Source: Hymenobacter terricola (lineage in GTDB: Bacteria; Bacteroidota; Bacteroidia; Cytophagales; Hymenobacteraceae). Taken from it: a stretch of 64,000 bases of DNA. The stretch covers positions 1 through 64,000 of the forward strand of contig NZ_JAGEMO020000027.1 of assembly GCF_017921975.2 (NCBI RefSeq). The letters are read 5' to 3'. A program made the position numbers and the translations under genes. Of the stretch, positions 33,978-43,471 are shown in pieces. How positions within the stretch are numbered: position 1 is the first letter of the stretch; the number at the start of each line of letters is the position of its first letter. Under the pieces are notes generated by a model. The model was not told where the DNA came from and did no database searches. It saw only the letters and a program-made list of their open reading frames with translations.

Positions 33978-35426
33978 ATGTCTCTCAAACTTAAGATTCG
34001 CCTCAGCATCTTCCTGCTGCTCCTGCTGCTGCTGGGGTCGGGGGGGTATGCCCTGCTCACCATCAATTTTCTGGAGAAAGGGGCACACGGCATCGAGCAG
34101 GCTGATTTCAACATGGCGCGGCTGGCGGTAGTGGGGTTTCTGGCCGCCGGCACGGCCGTGGGCGTCATCATGATGGTGCGGCTGCCGCGCATTGTGGTGC
34201 GACCCCTGCACCGCCTTACCGCCGACGTGGAGCGGGTGGCCGGCCCCGGCCCTGCCACCCGTGTGGCCGTGGGCCGGCGCGACGAAGTGGGCACCATCGC
34301 CGCCGCCGTGAACCTGGTGCTGAGCCAGGCCCAGGAAGACCGCCGCATCACCCTGGCCGAGCTGTTCACGGAGCGCAACCGCATGGAAAGCCTGGTTCGC
34401 AGCCTCGACGAGGGCCTGCTGCTCCTGGACGAGCACGGCACCATCGTGCTGGCCAATCCCGTGGCCTGCGACCTGCTGGGCCTCCCCGCCCCCGCCCTGC
34501 TGGGGCAGGCGGCCGAAACCGTGGCGGCCACCAACCAACTGCTGCGCGAGCTGCTGGTGCCCCTGGCCGCCCACAACCTGGCCGGCGACGACGTGCCCGA
34601 CCCCGTGTTCATATTCCCGCACAAGGGCGACGCGCCGCACTACCAGCTCAGCATCAGCCCCATCGAAGCGTTCGACCAGGCGAATAAGCCCACCCCCGGC
34701 GGCTACATCTTCTGCCTGCGCAACGTGTCCGACTTTAAGAAGCTGGACGAGGTGAAATCGACCTTTCTGGCCACGATTTCGCACGAGCTCAAAACGCCGC
34801 TGGCCAGCATCAAGCTCAGCCTGATGCTGCTGCAAAACGAGCGCACCACCGACGCCGAGCGCCAGACCCTGGCCGCCGGCATTGGCGAGGAAACCCAGCG
34901 CCTGCTCCAGATGGTGGGCCAGCTCATCGACGTGGCCCGGCTCGACGCGGGCGCCGGCATCAAGCTCAACGCCCAGCCCATGCACCTGGCCGAAGTCATT
35001 CGCTACGCCACCCAAACCGTGCATCCGCAGCTGCGCGACAAGCAGCTCCGGCTCGACCTGCACCTGCCCGACGCCCTGCCCGAGGTGCACGGCGACGTGG
35101 AAAAAACCACCTGGGTGCTCATCAACCTGCTTTCCAACGCCATCCGCTACTCGCCCACGGGGTGCCCACTCGTCATTCGGGCGGTGCAGTGGGGCGAAAT
35201 GGTGCGCGTGAGCGTGGAGGACTGCGGCCCCGGTATTCCGGCCGAGTACCACAAGCGCATTTTCCAGCGCTTCGCGGGCGTGCCGGACCAGGCGGGGCAC
35301 TCGGGCAGCTCGGGACTGGGCCTGAGCATTTCGCGCGAGTTTATCGACGCGCAGGGTGGAAAATTGTGGGTGGAGAGCCAGCCGGCAGCCGGCAGCCGGT
35401 TCCTGTTCACGCTGCCCGTGGCGTAG
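33978..35426 (+). CDS. Membrane sensor histidine kinase (HAMP-PAS-HisKA)
   Basis: 482 residues. The first membrane segment is LSIFLLLLLLLGSGGYALL and a second LAVVGFLAAGTAVGVIMM follows after a very short periplasmic loop. Then come a HAMP-like linker (RLPRIVVRPLHRLTADVERV), a PAS domain (SLDEGLLLLDEHGTIVLANP), the phospho-acceptor histidine in ISHELKTPLASIKL (about residue 269) and the ATPase domain (INLLSNAIRYSP, CGPGIP, SGLGLSISREFI). It is similar to KinB/NtrY-type kinases. It probably phosphorylates the NtrC-type regulator upstream. The brief periplasmic loop suggests membrane or cytoplasmic sensing. Confidence 0.93.
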   Translation: MSLKLKIRLSIFLLLLLLLGSGGYALLTINFLEKGAHGIEQADFNMARLAVVGFLAAGTAVGVIMMVRLPRIVVRPLHRLTADVERVAGPGPATRVAVGRRDEVGTIAAAVNLVLSQAQEDRRITLAELFTERNRMESLVRSLDEGLLLLDEHGTIVLANPVACDLLGLPAPALLGQAAETVAATNQLLRELLVPLAAHNLAGDDVPDPVFIFPHKGDAPHYQLSISPIEAFDQANKPTPGGYIFCLRNVSDFKKLDEVKSTFLATISHELKTPLASIKLSLMLLQNERTTDAERQTLAAGIGEETQRLLQMVGQLIDVARLDAGAGIKLNAQPMHLAEVIRYATQTVHPQLRDKQLRLDLHLPDALPEVHGDVEKTTWVLINLLSNAIRYSPTGCPLVIRAVQWGEMVRVSVEDCGPGIPAEYHKRIFQRFAGVPDQAGHSGSSGLGLSISREFIDAQGGKLWVESQPAAGSRFLFTLPVA

Positions 35427-35595
35427 TGGCGGGGACGGAGTTGGAAAAGGCAAAAGCCCGTCGGGCTGCTTACGACTGGCTGTTTACGGCGTGCTTTTTC
35501 CAATGTTCCTTCACTCTCTTTCCGGTCATTTGCCGCCACCGTGCGTAAACCCAACCGTACTCACGGCCCCGCGCCGCCCCAATTTTTCAAACCTT

Positions 35596-36306
35596 ATGCT
35601 GACCCCCGCCCCCAAATTCACCGTTGAGCGCCTGACCTTCTCTACTTTAACCGAGCTGCCGGATTCCTGGCAGAATTCCGATTATAAGGCCCTATTAATT
35701 AAAATGAATTACGACAATCCGGATGCCATCAGCGAAGCCGAATTGAAGGATATGTGCCTCATGTCGTTCACCGATTTGGAGCCCCGCGAGGCGGCCGAGG
35801 TTGTGCTGGGCTATTTATTTCCGGAGCAGCTGAACGCGGGGCAGATTGAAAACCTGTCGCACCAGATGCTCACCGAAAAGCTGTGGGAGGAAAACCCCGA
35901 GCTGCCCCTGCACAAAGGCTTTTACCAGGCCACCCAGCTGCTGCACGACGCCTACAACGGCACGTTCCCCAGCACCAAGGCGGTGCAGTTCCAGGTGAAA
36001 TGCACGGCCGAAACCCCGGACGGCGCGGCCATCTTCGCCGATGCGCCCGCAGCCCCGCTGCTGCGCCTGCTGGCCCAGGGCCTGCCCGATAACGCCCTGC
36101 TGAACCGGTTATTCTCAACGCAATTGGCCGGGCCAACCTTTGAGGAAGCAAAATCAATTATCTGGCAGCTGAAAGCCGATAAAACCGCCGGGAATTCGGT
36201 TACTTTTGACGTGGTAAGCTCCGCAAACTGGCTGGAAGATTTCAAATATGCCGATGTGTACGAGGCGACGACCCATGCCGACGAAGTAGCCGTCGAAGAG
36301 GAATAA
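35596..36306 (+). CDS. Conserved-looking hypothetical protein
   Basis: 236 residues, no recognised family. The frame is open from 35356, but the first 80 codons overlap the kinase gene, and ATG at 35596 (MLTPAPKFTVERLTFSTL) is the natural start. The protein looks soluble and acidic at its end (HADEVAVEEE), with helical segments such as LHKGFYQATQLLHDAYNG and no signal peptide. Base composition and codon use resemble the neighbours. It lies 169 bases after the kinase and 127 before the AsmA-like gene, so no operon link is obvious. Confidence 0.7.
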   Translation: MLTPAPKFTVERLTFSTLTELPDSWQNSDYKALLIKMNYDNPDAISEAELKDMCLMSFTDLEPREAAEVVLGYLFPEQLNAGQIENLSHQMLTEKLWEENPELPLHKGFYQATQLLHDAYNGTFPSTKAVQFQVKCTAETPDGAAIFADAPAAPLLRLLAQGLPDNALLNRLFSTQLAGPTFEEAKSIIWQLKADKTAGNSVTFDVVSSANWLEDFKYADVYEATTHADEVAVEEE

Positions 36307-36433
36307 ATCCGTCGCCGCCGCCCGCACCCCGCCATACGCGCCCGAATTTTTCCCGTATGCGGAGCTGTTTTGGCTCAACTAACTCATACGTGGCGGCTTC
36401 CGGCTGCTACCTCGGCAATAGCGGCATTCCTGT

Positions 36434-39400
36434 ATGAAATCCTTTCCCCTGCGACGAGTATTGGCATCGGTGCTGCTGCTGGCCGTGCTGGGAGTGGGGG
36501 TAGGAATCTGGGCCCTGGGCAGTGATTATGGGCGGCGCCTGGTGGCCCAAAAAGTGCGATTCGCCCTCACGCACAACTCCGAGCTGGTGCTGGAGCCTTT
36601 TAAGGTAGTGATGTCGCCGTGGAGCGATTTCCCGTACCTCACGGCCTCCATTCAGCACCTGGCCCTCACCGATACCGCTTACCAGCAGCGCGTGCCGGTG
36701 CTGCGCATCGTGCGCGCCGACCTGCGCCTGGAGCTGCTGAGCCTGCTGCGCGGACAGGTGCGAGTGACGCGCCTGGAGGTGACCGACGTGGACTTCCGGG
36801 AGCGGGTCGATTCGCTGGGCCACACCTGGGGGCTGCGCGGCAAGCGCCGCAAGGGCACCGGCCCGGTGCCCGCTCTCCAGCTGGAGCTGGACGAGGTGCT
36901 GGTCCACAACTTCCGCATGAGTTCGCGCAACCACTACTCGCGCAGCGCGTTTGGGGCCGAAGTGCACGAGGCCCGGCTCAGTGCCCGGCTGCGGGGCGGC
37001 GTGCTGCAGGTAGCCGGCACCCTCGACGGCGAGCTGAGCTACCTGCGCACCAAGGCCGGCACCCTGTTTGAGCAGGCCCCGGTGCGGGCCTGGGTGCACT
37101 ATAAATACACGTTTAAAGACCGCCAGGGGCTTATCTGGAGTACCCGCGCCACCCTCAACGGCGACACCATCCGGGTGAGCGGCACCCACCACGTGGACCC
37201 CGCGCAGCCGGTGGGCACCATGATGAACCTGAAATTTGTGGGCAACCAGCCGCTCACCGAAGTGCTGCGCGCCGCCCTGCCGCCGCGCCTCGACCCCTAC
37301 CTTGCCGGGGCCACCAGCCCCAGCAAGGCCCACATTCACTACACCATCACGGGGCTGAGCGGGCCCACCGTAAGCCCCCGCAACGTGCTCACCTTCGGGC
37401 TGCGCGGCGCCAGCCTGGCGTGGCCGGACTCGGCCCGCCGCATCAACCGCTGGGACTTGCAGGGCACCTACGACAACGGCCCCGCCCACAACACCAAATC
37501 GACGGTGCTTACGCTGCGCCGCTGCCGCATTTATTCCTCGGCGGGCCAGCTCGACGTGGCCCTCACGCTGCGCGACTTCACCCGGCCCTACCTGAACGGG
37601 CGCTTCCGGGGCCGCACCGAGCTGCCCGAGCTGGCCGCGGTGGTGTCGCCGGGCCGGTGGCGCGCCCGCCACGGCATCGCCGACCTCGACGTGCAGCTGC
37701 GCGGCCTGCTGCCGCCCCTGCCCGGCCGAGGTGACCCCAACCAGCCGCAAAAAAGCCTGTCGATGCGCGGCAACGTGACATTGCGCCACGCCTCGTTTGT
37801 GCTGCCCGTGCGCGGGGCCGATATTTCGGATTTGAATGTGCAGATTGGCCTGCGGGACAGCCTGTGCCAGCTCTCCAATGCCTCGGGGGTGCTGAACGAC
37901 ATGCGGTTCCGGGCCTCGGCCACCACCACGTATCTGCTCGATTATCTGACCGGCCTGCACAGCACGGCCAGCATCAGCGGCGATTTTGCGGTGGATGAGC
38001 TGCGCGTGGCCCGCCTGCGCAGCCTCATGCGGCCGGTGCCGCGCACGGCCGGGCCGGGCTTTTCGCCCGGTAGCCTGCCCAAGCCGTCGAGGGCCCCGCG
38101 CGACAAGGCCCAGCTGGCCGCCACCCTGGGCAGCGACCTGATTCCGCCCGGCCTGATGCTGGATGTGAACCTGCGCTGCCAGCGCCTGCTGCTGGCCACC
38201 GACACGCTCAGCAACCTGGCCGTGACCGTGCGCCACGATGGCCACCAGGTGCAGCTGCTGAACCTGGCCGGTGGCGTGTGGGGCGGCACCGTGCACGGCA
38301 CCGTGCAATGGCCCACCGACCCGGACAACCGCGTGGCCCCCGTGCAGTACCAGCTGGGCGTGCACTTCGCCACCATCAACTACCGGGAATTCATGGCCCG
38401 GCTGGCCCGGCCTGAGCCGCAGGCTGCCCGCCCGGCCCGAGCCCGAACCAAAGGCGCGGGTGTGGCCATTCCGGCCCTGCGCGATTTGCTGCTGACGGCC
38501 AACGGCCAGGTCACCATCGACATCGACCACGTGCAGCTTCCGGAAACTGAAAGCCTGGACCAGGTCAGCCTGCAACTGGAAAAAACCGGGCCGGTCATGC
38601 ACATGCCTTACCTGCACTTCCGCACGCCGGAGGGCGGGCAGGGCGAAGCATCGGCCACGGCCCAGGTAGAAAACATGCACCTGCTGGCCGCCGACGCCGA
38701 TGTGACCCTGCGCTACGCCACCCTCGACGTGCAGCGCCTGCTGGCCATGATTGCCAGCCTGACCACGCCCACCGATTCGGTGCCCACGGCCCGCACGCTG
38801 GCCCGCACCGAGCGCCGGGCCACCCGCCGTGCCGAGCGCCGGCAGTCCACGGTCAGTCGCTCCATGATATCCAACGGAGTGCTGAGCGCGGTGCTGCACG
38901 TAGAAGCCGACCAGGTGCACTACGGCGTCATTCGGGGCAGCCGGTTCCGGCTGGTATCGCACCTGCTCGATGGCGAAGCCCGGCTCGACAACTTATCGAT
39001 GGACGCGCTGGGCGGCCATATTGGCTTGAGCGGCCACATGATTAGCACGGCCAACCGCCGCCACCATCCCACCCAGGCGCAGCTGCGCCTCGACGACGTG
39101 GCCCTGCCGGCGTTCTTCACCATGGCCACCGCGCTGGGGCTGAAGGTGCTGAGCGGCGACAACATCCGGGGCACCCTGCGCGGGGTGATGGACCTGCGCA
39201 CAGACCTCGACGCCAGCTTCCTGCCCGCGCTGAAGCAGACGACGGGCTACCTGAAAACGGACCTGCGCAACCTGGAGCTGCTGGACGTGGAAGCCCTGGT
39301 GGAGGCGCTGAAATTCATGAAATCAGCGCGCACCAGCCACCTGTATTTCGAGCCGGTTAGCAGTGAATTTGCGCTCTCGCAGGGCCAGCTGCTCATTCCC

Positions 39401-39736
39401 GGCCTCAGCCTGAACAGCAACCTGAGCAACCTGGAAATCAGCGGCACCTACGGGCTCGACGGCCGCACCAACCTCTTTATTGGCCTGAAACCCCTGCAGG
39501 CCCTGTTCGGCAACAACGACAAGCGCGTGGAGCGCATCCAGAACGGCGAGCCCGTGAGCCGCTCCACCGGCAAGCTCACCTACGTGAACCTGCGCCGCGC
39601 CGGCGCCGGCGAGAAATACAAGGTACGCCTGTTTCAGAAGGACGAGCAGCGCCAGGAACAGGCCAGCCTGCGCCAGCAATACCGCGACCTGCTCCTCACC
39701 CAGCGCCTCGATACCACCGTGCGCCTGTTGCGCTGA
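36434..39736 (+). CDS. AsmA-like large envelope protein
   Basis: 1100 residues with one N-terminal membrane helix (VLASVLLLAVLGVGVGIWAL) and a very long beta-rich remainder, the layout of AsmA/TamB-type proteins that bridge the envelope and are thought to carry phospholipid. Motifs seen include the N-terminal FKVVMSPWSDFPYLTASI with LRIVRADLRLELLSLLRGQ (AsmA start region) and a C-terminal segment (FEPVSSEFALSQGQLLIPGLS, NLEISGTYGLDGRTNLFIGL) resembling the AsmA C-terminal module. It ends with a charged helical tail. It appears to be a single-gene unit. Confidence 0.8.
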   Translation: MKSFPLRRVLASVLLLAVLGVGVGIWALGSDYGRRLVAQKVRFALTHNSELVLEPFKVVMSPWSDFPYLTASIQHLALTDTAYQQRVPVLRIVRADLRLELLSLLRGQVRVTRLEVTDVDFRERVDSLGHTWGLRGKRRKGTGPVPALQLELDEVLVHNFRMSSRNHYSRSAFGAEVHEARLSARLRGGVLQVAGTLDGELSYLRTKAGTLFEQAPVRAWVHYKYTFKDRQGLIWSTRATLNGDTIRVSGTHHVDPAQPVGTMMNLKFVGNQPLTEVLRAALPPRLDPYLAGATSPSKAHIHYTITGLSGPTVSPRNVLTFGLRGASLAWPDSARRINRWDLQGTYDNGPAHNTKSTVLTLRRCRIYSSAGQLDVALTLRDFTRPYLNGRFRGRTELPELAAVVSPGRWRARHGIADLDVQLRGLLPPLPGRGDPNQPQKSLSMRGNVTLRHASFVLPVRGADISDLNVQIGLRDSLCQLSNASGVLNDMRFRASATTTYLLDYLTGLHSTASISGDFAVDELRVARLRSLMRPVPRTAGPGFSPGSLPKPSRAPRDKAQLAATLGSDLIPPGLMLDVNLRCQRLLLATDTLSNLAVTVRHDGHQVQLLNLAGGVWGGTVHGTVQWPTDPDNRVAPVQYQLGVHFATINYREFMARLARPEPQAARPARARTKGAGVAIPALRDLLLTANGQVTIDIDHVQLPETESLDQVSLQLEKTGPVMHMPYLHFRTPEGGQGEASATAQVENMHLLAADADVTLRYATLDVQRLLAMIASLTTPTDSVPTARTLARTERRATRRAERRQSTVSRSMISNGVLSAVLHVEADQVHYGVIRGSRFRLVSHLLDGEARLDNLSMDALGGHIGLSGHMISTANRRHHPTQAQLRLDDVALPAFFTMATALGLKVLSGDNIRGTLRGVMDLRTDLDASFLPALKQTTGYLKTDLRNLELLDVEALVEALKFMKSARTSHLYFEPVSSEFALSQGQLLIPGLSLNSNLSNLEISGTYGLDGRTNLFIGLKPLQALFGNNDKRVERIQNGEPVSRSTGKLTYVNLRRAGAGEKYKVRLFQKDEQRQEQASLRQQYRDLLLTQRLDTTVRLLR

Positions 39737-39759
39737 GGGCTAAGGCGCCTTCGTCTTTT

Positions 39760-39815
39760 GAACGTCATGCTGAGCGCAGCCGAAGCACGACGTTCTTGAC
39801 TCAGCATGACGTTCT
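39760..39815. repeat. GAACGTCATGCTGAGC hairpin after the AsmA-like gene
   Basis: Left copy GAACGTCATGCTGAGCGCAG begins at 39760; an inverted CTCAGCATGACGTTC lies at 39799-39813, with a third partial GACGTTC between them. The ATG inside GCATGACGTT opens a frame into the following hydrolase gene, which is why the hydrolase can be mis-started at 39796. Confidence 0.8.
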
Positions 39816-39852
39816 TTGGTTTGTCAATCCGTCACACCTATTGAATCCTCCA

Positions 39853-41781
39853 ATGACCCGTTCTTCGCTGCCTCTACTGGCCGCTTTGCTCCTTGCCGCG
39901 CCCGCCGCTCGGGCCCAGTCCCGCGCCCAGGATTCCGTGTTCGTGCGGCAGAGCTACACCAAGCTCGACCGCCAGATAACGATGCGTGATGGCGTGAATC
40001 TTTACACCACCATCTACGTGCCCATAGATGCCTCCCCGGCCACGCCCTACCCCTTTCTGATGACGCGGACGCCCTACTCGGCCGGGCCGTATGGCGAGGA
40101 CAAGTACCGCCCGCGCGGGCCGGGCCCCAGCCAGGAGCTGTCGCGGGAGAAATACATTTTCGTGTACCAGGACGTGCGCGGGCGGTATCTGAGCGAGGGC
40201 AAGTTTGAGGAAATGACGCCCGCCCTGCCCAAAGGGGCATTTGCCCTCGGCAACAATCCCCCGCCGCACGACGAAAGCACCGACACGTTCGATACCATCG
40301 AATGGCTGCTGAAGAACGTGCCCGGCAACAACGGCCGCGTGGGAATGATGGGCATCAGCTACCCCGGCTTCTACGCCTCGGCCGCGCTGCCCAATGCCCA
40401 CCCGGCCCTGAAAGCAGTATCGCCGCAGGCCCCGGTTACGGATGAGTTTATCGGCGACGATGCCCGGCACAAGGGCGCGTTTTACCTGCTTGATAACTTC
40501 GAATTCACCAACTACTTCGACATTCCGCGCCCCAAGCCGGTGGCCGAGTACCCGGAGCTGTTCAAGTTTGAGCCGAAGGATGCGTACAAGTTCTTCCTCG
40601 CCCTCGGCCCCATCAAAAACGCCAACGGACCCAAATATTTCAACAACCGCGCCCGCATCTGGAACGAGTACATGGCGCACGAAACCTACGACGCCTACTG
40701 GCAGCAGCGCAACATCCGCCCGGCTCTCACGGGCGTGAAACCGGCCGTGCTGGTCGTGGGCGGCTGGTTCGATGCCGAGGACCTGTACGGCGCCCTGAAC
40801 ACCTACCAGGCCATCGAAAAGCAGAACCCCGGCACTACCAACCGCCTCGTGATGGGCCCCTGGACCCACGGCGCCTGGTCCCGCCCCGACTGGAGCACCT
40901 TCGGCTCCCTTAGCTTCGGCGCGAACACCGCCCAAACCTACCGCGAAACGCTGGAAACGCCGTTTTTCAACTTCTACCTGAAAGACAAAGGCACCTTCAA
41001 TCCAGCAGAAGCCACGGTATTCAACACCGGTACGAATGAGTGGAAAACCTACCCGACCTGGCCGCCGGCCGCCACGGAAAGCCGCACGCTGTACTTGCAG
41101 GAAGGAGGCCACCTGGCCGTGGCAGGCCCCAAGGTCGAAACTGAAGTAGCCAAGGCACTCGAGAACCAAGCAAACCTTCACATTACAAGATTGCCCGGCG
41201 TTGATAAATTTATTCTCCCATCTCAATACCTCAGCGACCCGGCCAACCCGGTGCCCTACACTGACGGCGTGCACGGCAGCCGCAACAACGAATACATGAT
41301 TGAGGACCAGCGCTTCGCCACCAAGCGCGCGGACGTGCTCACCTTTCATACCGAAACCCTTGCGGAAGACCTGACCCTGGCCGGCCCGCTCACCGCTGAC
41401 CTGTTCGTGAGCACCTCCGGTACGGACGCCGACTTCATCGTGAAAGTCATCGACGAGCAGCCCGATGGCGTCCAGCGCTTGGTGCGGGCCGAGGTGATGC
41501 GCGGCCGCTTCCGCAACAGCTTCTCCAAGCCCGCGGCCTTTGTGCCCAACCAGCCCACCGAGGTGAAATACGAGCTGCCCGACGTACTGCACACTTTCCG
41601 GAAAGGCCACCGGCTGCTGGTGCAGGTGCAAAGCACCTGGTTCCCGCTGGTGGACCGCAACCCGCAGACTTTCGTGCCCATCGCCACGGCCGAGGCCAGG
41701 GACTTTCAGAAAGCCACCATCAAGCTCTACCATGATGCCGGCCATGCCTCCGCCGTGCGGGTGCAGGTGGTGGCTCCGTAA
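39853..41781 (+). CDS. Secreted CocE/NonD-family alpha/beta hydrolase (S15-like)
   Basis: 642 residues from ATG at 39853, where a signal peptide begins (LLAALLLAAPAARAQ); the longer frame from 39796 starts inside a repeat. Features of the X-Pro dipeptidyl-peptidase/cocaine-esterase fold: TMRDGVNLYTTIYVP, the nucleophile serine in GMMGISYPGFYAS (about residue 170), the Asp region VVGGWFDAEDLYG, the histidine in MGPWTHGAWSRPD, and the C-terminal jelly-roll (ADLFVSTSGTDADFIVKVID, LPDVLHTFRKGHRLLVQVQS). Substrates may be esters, amides or peptides; the sequence does not tell. The next gene starts 18 bases on. Confidence 0.92.
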   Translation: MTRSSLPLLAALLLAAPAARAQSRAQDSVFVRQSYTKLDRQITMRDGVNLYTTIYVPIDASPATPYPFLMTRTPYSAGPYGEDKYRPRGPGPSQELSREKYIFVYQDVRGRYLSEGKFEEMTPALPKGAFALGNNPPPHDESTDTFDTIEWLLKNVPGNNGRVGMMGISYPGFYASAALPNAHPALKAVSPQAPVTDEFIGDDARHKGAFYLLDNFEFTNYFDIPRPKPVAEYPELFKFEPKDAYKFFLALGPIKNANGPKYFNNRARIWNEYMAHETYDAYWQQRNIRPALTGVKPAVLVVGGWFDAEDLYGALNTYQAIEKQNPGTTNRLVMGPWTHGAWSRPDWSTFGSLSFGANTAQTYRETLETPFFNFYLKDKGTFNPAEATVFNTGTNEWKTYPTWPPAATESRTLYLQEGGHLAVAGPKVETEVAKALENQANLHITRLPGVDKFILPSQYLSDPANPVPYTDGVHGSRNNEYMIEDQRFATKRADVLTFHTETLAEDLTLAGPLTADLFVSTSGTDADFIVKVIDEQPDGVQRLVRAEVMRGRFRNSFSKPAAFVPNQPTEVKYELPDVLHTFRKGHRLLVQVQSTWFPLVDRNPQTFVPIATAEARDFQKATIKLYHDAGHASAVRVQVVAP

Positions 41782-41799
41782 TTGACAAAACAGCTCCCA

Positions 41800-42438
41800 A
41801 TGTCATTTCCTTGGTATTTGAGCAGCCTTTTGCTGCTGGCCGCCTGCCACGCCGAGCCCAAAACCGCCGAACAAGTCTCCCAGGCAGCCGCCTCCGCTGC
41901 GGCGAAAGCCCCGGCGGCCCCATTGGCGGGCGCCCCGGCTGCCGCGTCACTCGCGGCCTTCGTGCCGGCGGGCTTCGGTATTCTCGATTCGGCTTCCGGC
42001 GACCTCAACCGCGATGCCTGGCCGGACAAAGTGCTGGTGCTGCGCAAAAACGGCGAAGACACCACCACCGTCGAGGATTTGGACCGGCCCCTGCTCCTGC
42101 TGCTCGGCCAGCCCGACCACCGCTACGCCCTGGCCGCCCGCAACGACCGCGTGGTGCTGCGCCGGGGCGAAGGCGGCATGATGGGCGACCCCTACCAGCA
42201 GGTGGTCATCAAGAAAGGCTTCTTTTCGGTGGAGCACTACGGTGGCAGCAGCCACCGATGGACGCGCGTTATCACCTTCAAATATGCCCCCGCTGACCAC
42301 TCCTGGTACCTCAGCCGCGAGGGCAGCGAGGGGTTTTCCGCCTTTGCCCCGGACAGTACCACGTTCAGCAGCAGCCACACGCCCCGCGATTTCGGCAAGG
42401 TGCCGTTTGTGAAATATGACGCCGATTCGACGTATTAG
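41800..42438 (+). CDS. Predicted lipoprotein with Ca-binding-like repeat
   Basis: 212 residues from ATG at 41800 (a TTG at 41782 is in frame but less likely). The N-terminus FPWYLSSLLLLAACHAEP ends in a lipobox cysteine. An Ala-rich linker follows, then ILDSASGDLNRDAWPDKVLV, whose DxNxDxxxD spacing is that of VCBS/FG-GAP or dockerin-like calcium loops. The rest is beta-rich. It is close behind the hydrolase gene (18 bases), suggesting co-transcription. Function unknown. Confidence 0.75.
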   Translation: MSFPWYLSSLLLLAACHAEPKTAEQVSQAAASAAAKAPAAPLAGAPAAASLAAFVPAGFGILDSASGDLNRDAWPDKVLVLRKNGEDTTTVEDLDRPLLLLLGQPDHRYALAARNDRVVLRRGEGGMMGDPYQQVVIKKGFFSVEHYGGSSHRWTRVITFKYAPADHSWYLSREGSEGFSAFAPDSTTFSSSHTPRDFGKVPFVKYDADSTY

Positions 42439-42459
42439 GCGCCTGCGCCGGCCCGTTTC

Positions 42460-43110
42460 CTACACCAGGCTTTTTACGAACTCATCCGTAAAATCGGCCG
42501 CGAAGTGCAGCACGTTGGGCAGGTGCAGGAACTCGGCGGCTTGGTGCGTGGTGGTGAGGACCACGGCCTTCATTCCGGCGTTTTGAGCGGCTTCGGCCCC
42601 TTTTGGTACGTCCTCGAATACGATGCAGTCGGCGGGGGCTACGCCCAGCCGGGTGGCGGCTTTGAGGAAGGTTTCGGGGTGGGGCTTGCTCAGCACCACG
42701 TCGTCGGCGCTCACGATGGCGGTGAAATAGTGCCGGAGGTTGAGGTTATCGAGCACGAAATCGATGTTGAACGGGATGGCCGCCGACCCAATGGCCATGG
42801 GAATGCCGGCCTGGTGGGCCCGCTCCAGAAACTCCATCAGGCCGGGCAGCAGGGCCAGGTGCGGCAGAAACTCGATTTGGTAGCGCTTCTCTTTTTCCAG
42901 CGAGAGCCGGTCCATCTCCTCGCCCGTAAAGCGGTCGGGGCCGAACATGCGCACCAGCACTTCCCGGTTTTTGCCGTACATCTGGGGCTTCACCTGCTCC
43001 CAGGTAAAATCGCCGCCCAGGTCGTGGTTGAACAGGTATTGCCAGGCGCGGGTGTGGTATTCCATGTCGTGAATCATGGTCCCGTTGAGGTCGAAAATAA
43101 AGGCTTTCAT
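42460..43110 (-). CDS. HAD-superfamily hydrolase, beta-phosphoglucomutase-like
   Basis: 216 residues of the haloacid-dehalogenase fold. Motif I is FDLNGTMIHD: the nucleophile aspartate is present, but the usual second aspartate (DxD) is asparagine. Motif II is IGSAA and motifs III/IV are LSKPHPETFLKAA and CIVFEDVPKGAEAAQNAG. The cap domain sits between motifs I and II. The DxN variant recurs in this subfamily, as far as I recall, and may alter phosphatase versus mutase behaviour. It converges on the lipoprotein gene, with 21 bases between the stops. Confidence 0.88.
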   Translation of the reverse strand: MKAFIFDLNGTMIHDMEYHTRAWQYLFNHDLGGDFTWEQVKPQMYGKNREVLVRMFGPDRFTGEEMDRLSLEKEKRYQIEFLPHLALLPGLMEFLERAHQAGIPMAIGSAAIPFNIDFVLDNLNLRHYFTAIVSADDVVLSKPHPETFLKAATRLGVAPADCIVFEDVPKGAEAAQNAGMKAVVLTTTHQAAEFLHLPNVLHFAADFTDEFVKSLV

Positions 43111-43135
43111 AAAATACGTCAGAGGTAAACAGGCG

Positions 43136-43143
43136 CAAACTTA
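43136..43143 (-). promoter_or_regulatory. Candidate -7 element for the HAD hydrolase gene
   Basis: Read on the minus strand the bases are TAAGTTTG, a full match to TAnnTTTG, 26 bases before the ATG at 43110. That leaves a leader of about 20 bases. No clear TTTG lies at the expected upstream distance. Confidence 0.5.
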
Positions 43144-43285
43144 TTGCCTGCCGGGCACAACTGCGTCCGCAGGCGGGGGTTTTCCGGGCTGCTGCGGTCA
43201 GCCAAGGCCCCCGACAGCCCGCCCTGCTGCTTTAATCTGTCCACCTTTGCACCCCGCCCGCTCCAGTTGCTTCTGCCGGCTTCTC

Positions 43286-43471
43286 ATGAACCGCAAAACA
43301 CCCCTCAAATACCTTGGTGCCGGACTCCTGCTCTGGGTGCTGCTCCATCTGGCGGTTATCACGCTCGACGGCCTCACCGACCAGCACAAACCGGCCGATA
43401 TCGGCGTGATTTTGGGCAACCCGGTGAGCAGCGCCAGCCCCCGCTATTTTGAGCTGCGGGATATTTATTAG
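43286..43471 (+). pseudogene. Truncated YdcF/SanA-like (DUF218) protein
   Basis: 61 codons. The start matches the SanA/YdcF family layout: a membrane helix (YLGAGLLLWVLLHLAVITL) followed by KPADIGVILGNPV, the first strand of the DUF218 domain. The frame then ends (RYFELRDIY, TAG at 43469), whereas intact family members run to 200 residues or so. No continuation is visible downstream before the converging kinase gene. A promoter-like CACCTTTG lies at 43246-43253. It is probably a decayed remnant. Confidence 0.55.

Noticed and set aside
33689..33994. Protein gene of 101 residues across the 21-bp repeats
   Set aside because: It begins inside a hairpin repeat, consists almost only of repeat-derived heptads, has no signal sequence or promoter and overlaps the kinase start.
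32287..35426. Sigma-54 promoter controlling the adjacent genes
   Set aside because: No TGGCAC-N5-TTGCA match was found in the nearby intergenic stretches when read by eye, so no target is proposed.
36407..38962. 851-residue minus-strand frame opposite the AsmA-like gene
   Set aside because: The AsmA-like protein has a membrane anchor and family layout; the reverse frame is low-complexity shadow sequence.
39796..39852. Earlier start for the CocE-like hydrolase
   Set aside because: The ATG belongs to a dispersed GAACGTCATG repeat, and starting there would put 19 residues before the signal peptide.
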